A stretch of 64,000 nt of DNA, taken from NCBI RefSeq assembly GCF_004959935.1, contig NZ_SMYN01000002.1, positions 186,001-250,000 on the forward strand. The letters run 5' to 3'. A program made the translations under genes and the position numbers. The notes beneath the pieces are model-generated. The model did no database searches, was not told where the DNA came from, and was given only the letters and a program-made list of their open reading frames with translations. The stretch is from Falsirhodobacter xinxiangensis (GTDB taxonomy: Bacteria > Pseudomonadota > Alphaproteobacteria > Rhodobacterales > Rhodobacteraceae). Of the stretch, positions 63,668-64,000 are shown piece after piece; the first letter of the stretch is position 1, and each line of letters begins with the position of its first letter.

Positions 63668-64000
63668 CGCGGACGATCTGGAAGCTGACGGGCGCGGACC
63701 GGCTGGAGTTTCTTCAGAACCTCGTGACCAACGACGTGACGCCGTTGCAGCGTCCGGGCATCGTCTGGGCGGCGCTGCTGACGCCGCAGGGTAAGTATCT
63801 GGCGGATTTCTTCATCGTCTCGCAGGGGGACGATCTGTTGGTGGACATCGCGGACACGATTGCCGAGCCGACGCTGCGCCGCTTGTCGATGTACAAGCTG
63901 CGGGCGGATGTGCAGATCACACCTGCGGGCATCCAAGTGCATCGCGGGATCGGCCCCACCCCGGCGGGCGCGTTTGCGGACCCCCGGCACGAGGCGATGG
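63664..64000 (+). CDS. YgfZ/CAF17-like folate-binding protein, partial
   Basis: The start is complete, the 3' end runs off the window. About 112 residues are visible, with the GcvT-like opening WKLTGADRLEFLQNLVTNDV and WAALLTPQGKYLADFFIV typical of YgfZ, which uses folate in maintaining certain Fe-S enzymes. The diagnostic KGCYxGQE motif lies beyond the edge. Overlaps the exporter gene by four bases. Confidence 0.85.
   Translation, partial: MTRTIWKLTGADRLEFLQNLVTNDVTPLQRPGIVWAALLTPQGKYLADFFIVSQGDDLLVDIADTIAEPTLRRLSMYKLRADVQITPAGIQVHRGIGPTPAGAFADPRHEAM

Overview
The window looks like a chromosomal segment of a GC-rich alphaproteobacterium of the Rhodobacteraceae (Paracoccus/Rhodobacter-like). 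The grounds are high-GC codon use, a soxBDAG sarcosine oxidase operon, an IalB-family protein, a Fur/Mur-type regulator without the usual cysteine pair, a TorF-type porin and a VPLPA-type C-terminal sorting signal. The species cannot be fixed from sequence reading alone.

Layout. 1-6 kb: the heterotetrameric sarcosine oxidase operon soxBDAG, convergent with rpe. 6-25 kb: a large accessory catabolic region. A peptide-type ABC importer (substrate-binding protein, two permeases, a fused double ATPase, a second binding protein) converges with a tightly packed nine-gene minus-strand operon (third binding protein, GNAT acetyltransferase, five luciferase-like monooxygenases, a shortened sixth, a rhodanese). 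A further monooxygenase plus M20 amidohydrolase pair lies just upstream. Together these resemble an expanded version of the acetylate, oxidise and deacetylate salvage of S-substituted cysteines known from Bacillus. 25-31.5 kb: a TorF-like porin overlapping an Sfp-type phosphopantetheinyl transferase, convergent with a Pls/PosA-type single-module peptide synthetase (A, T, six membrane segments, three soluble repeats) and an EctB-like diaminobutyrate aminotransferase. This is a self-contained candidate pathway for a cationic poly-diaminobutyrate-type isopeptide polymer and is the most exciting locus here. 31.5-39 kb: an AT-rich 748-base gap, a 1912-residue carbohydrate-binding/beta-propeller protein without a signal peptide, and a secreted metalloprotease with a VPLPA-CTERM-like tail.

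39-64 kb is largely core genome: tRNA-Gly(CCC), a fasciclin protein, ppx/gppA-rlmE, a divergent mepK-like/L,D-transpeptidase pair, lpxD with a dedicated ACP and ketosynthase, an ialB family gene, a HerA-like ATPase, xerD, aroK-aroB, a fur/mur family gene, a DMT permease, eno, anmK, tyrS, a second L,D-transpeptidase lipoprotein, a class I amidotransferase hydrolase, a class V aminotransferase, an MsbA-like exporter and the start of a ygfZ-like gene. A putative ~73-nt small RNA lies between the ialB family gene and the HerA-like gene. Gene packing is dense, with many 4-nt start/stop overlaps and five convergent pairs whose stop codons share one 4-bp site.
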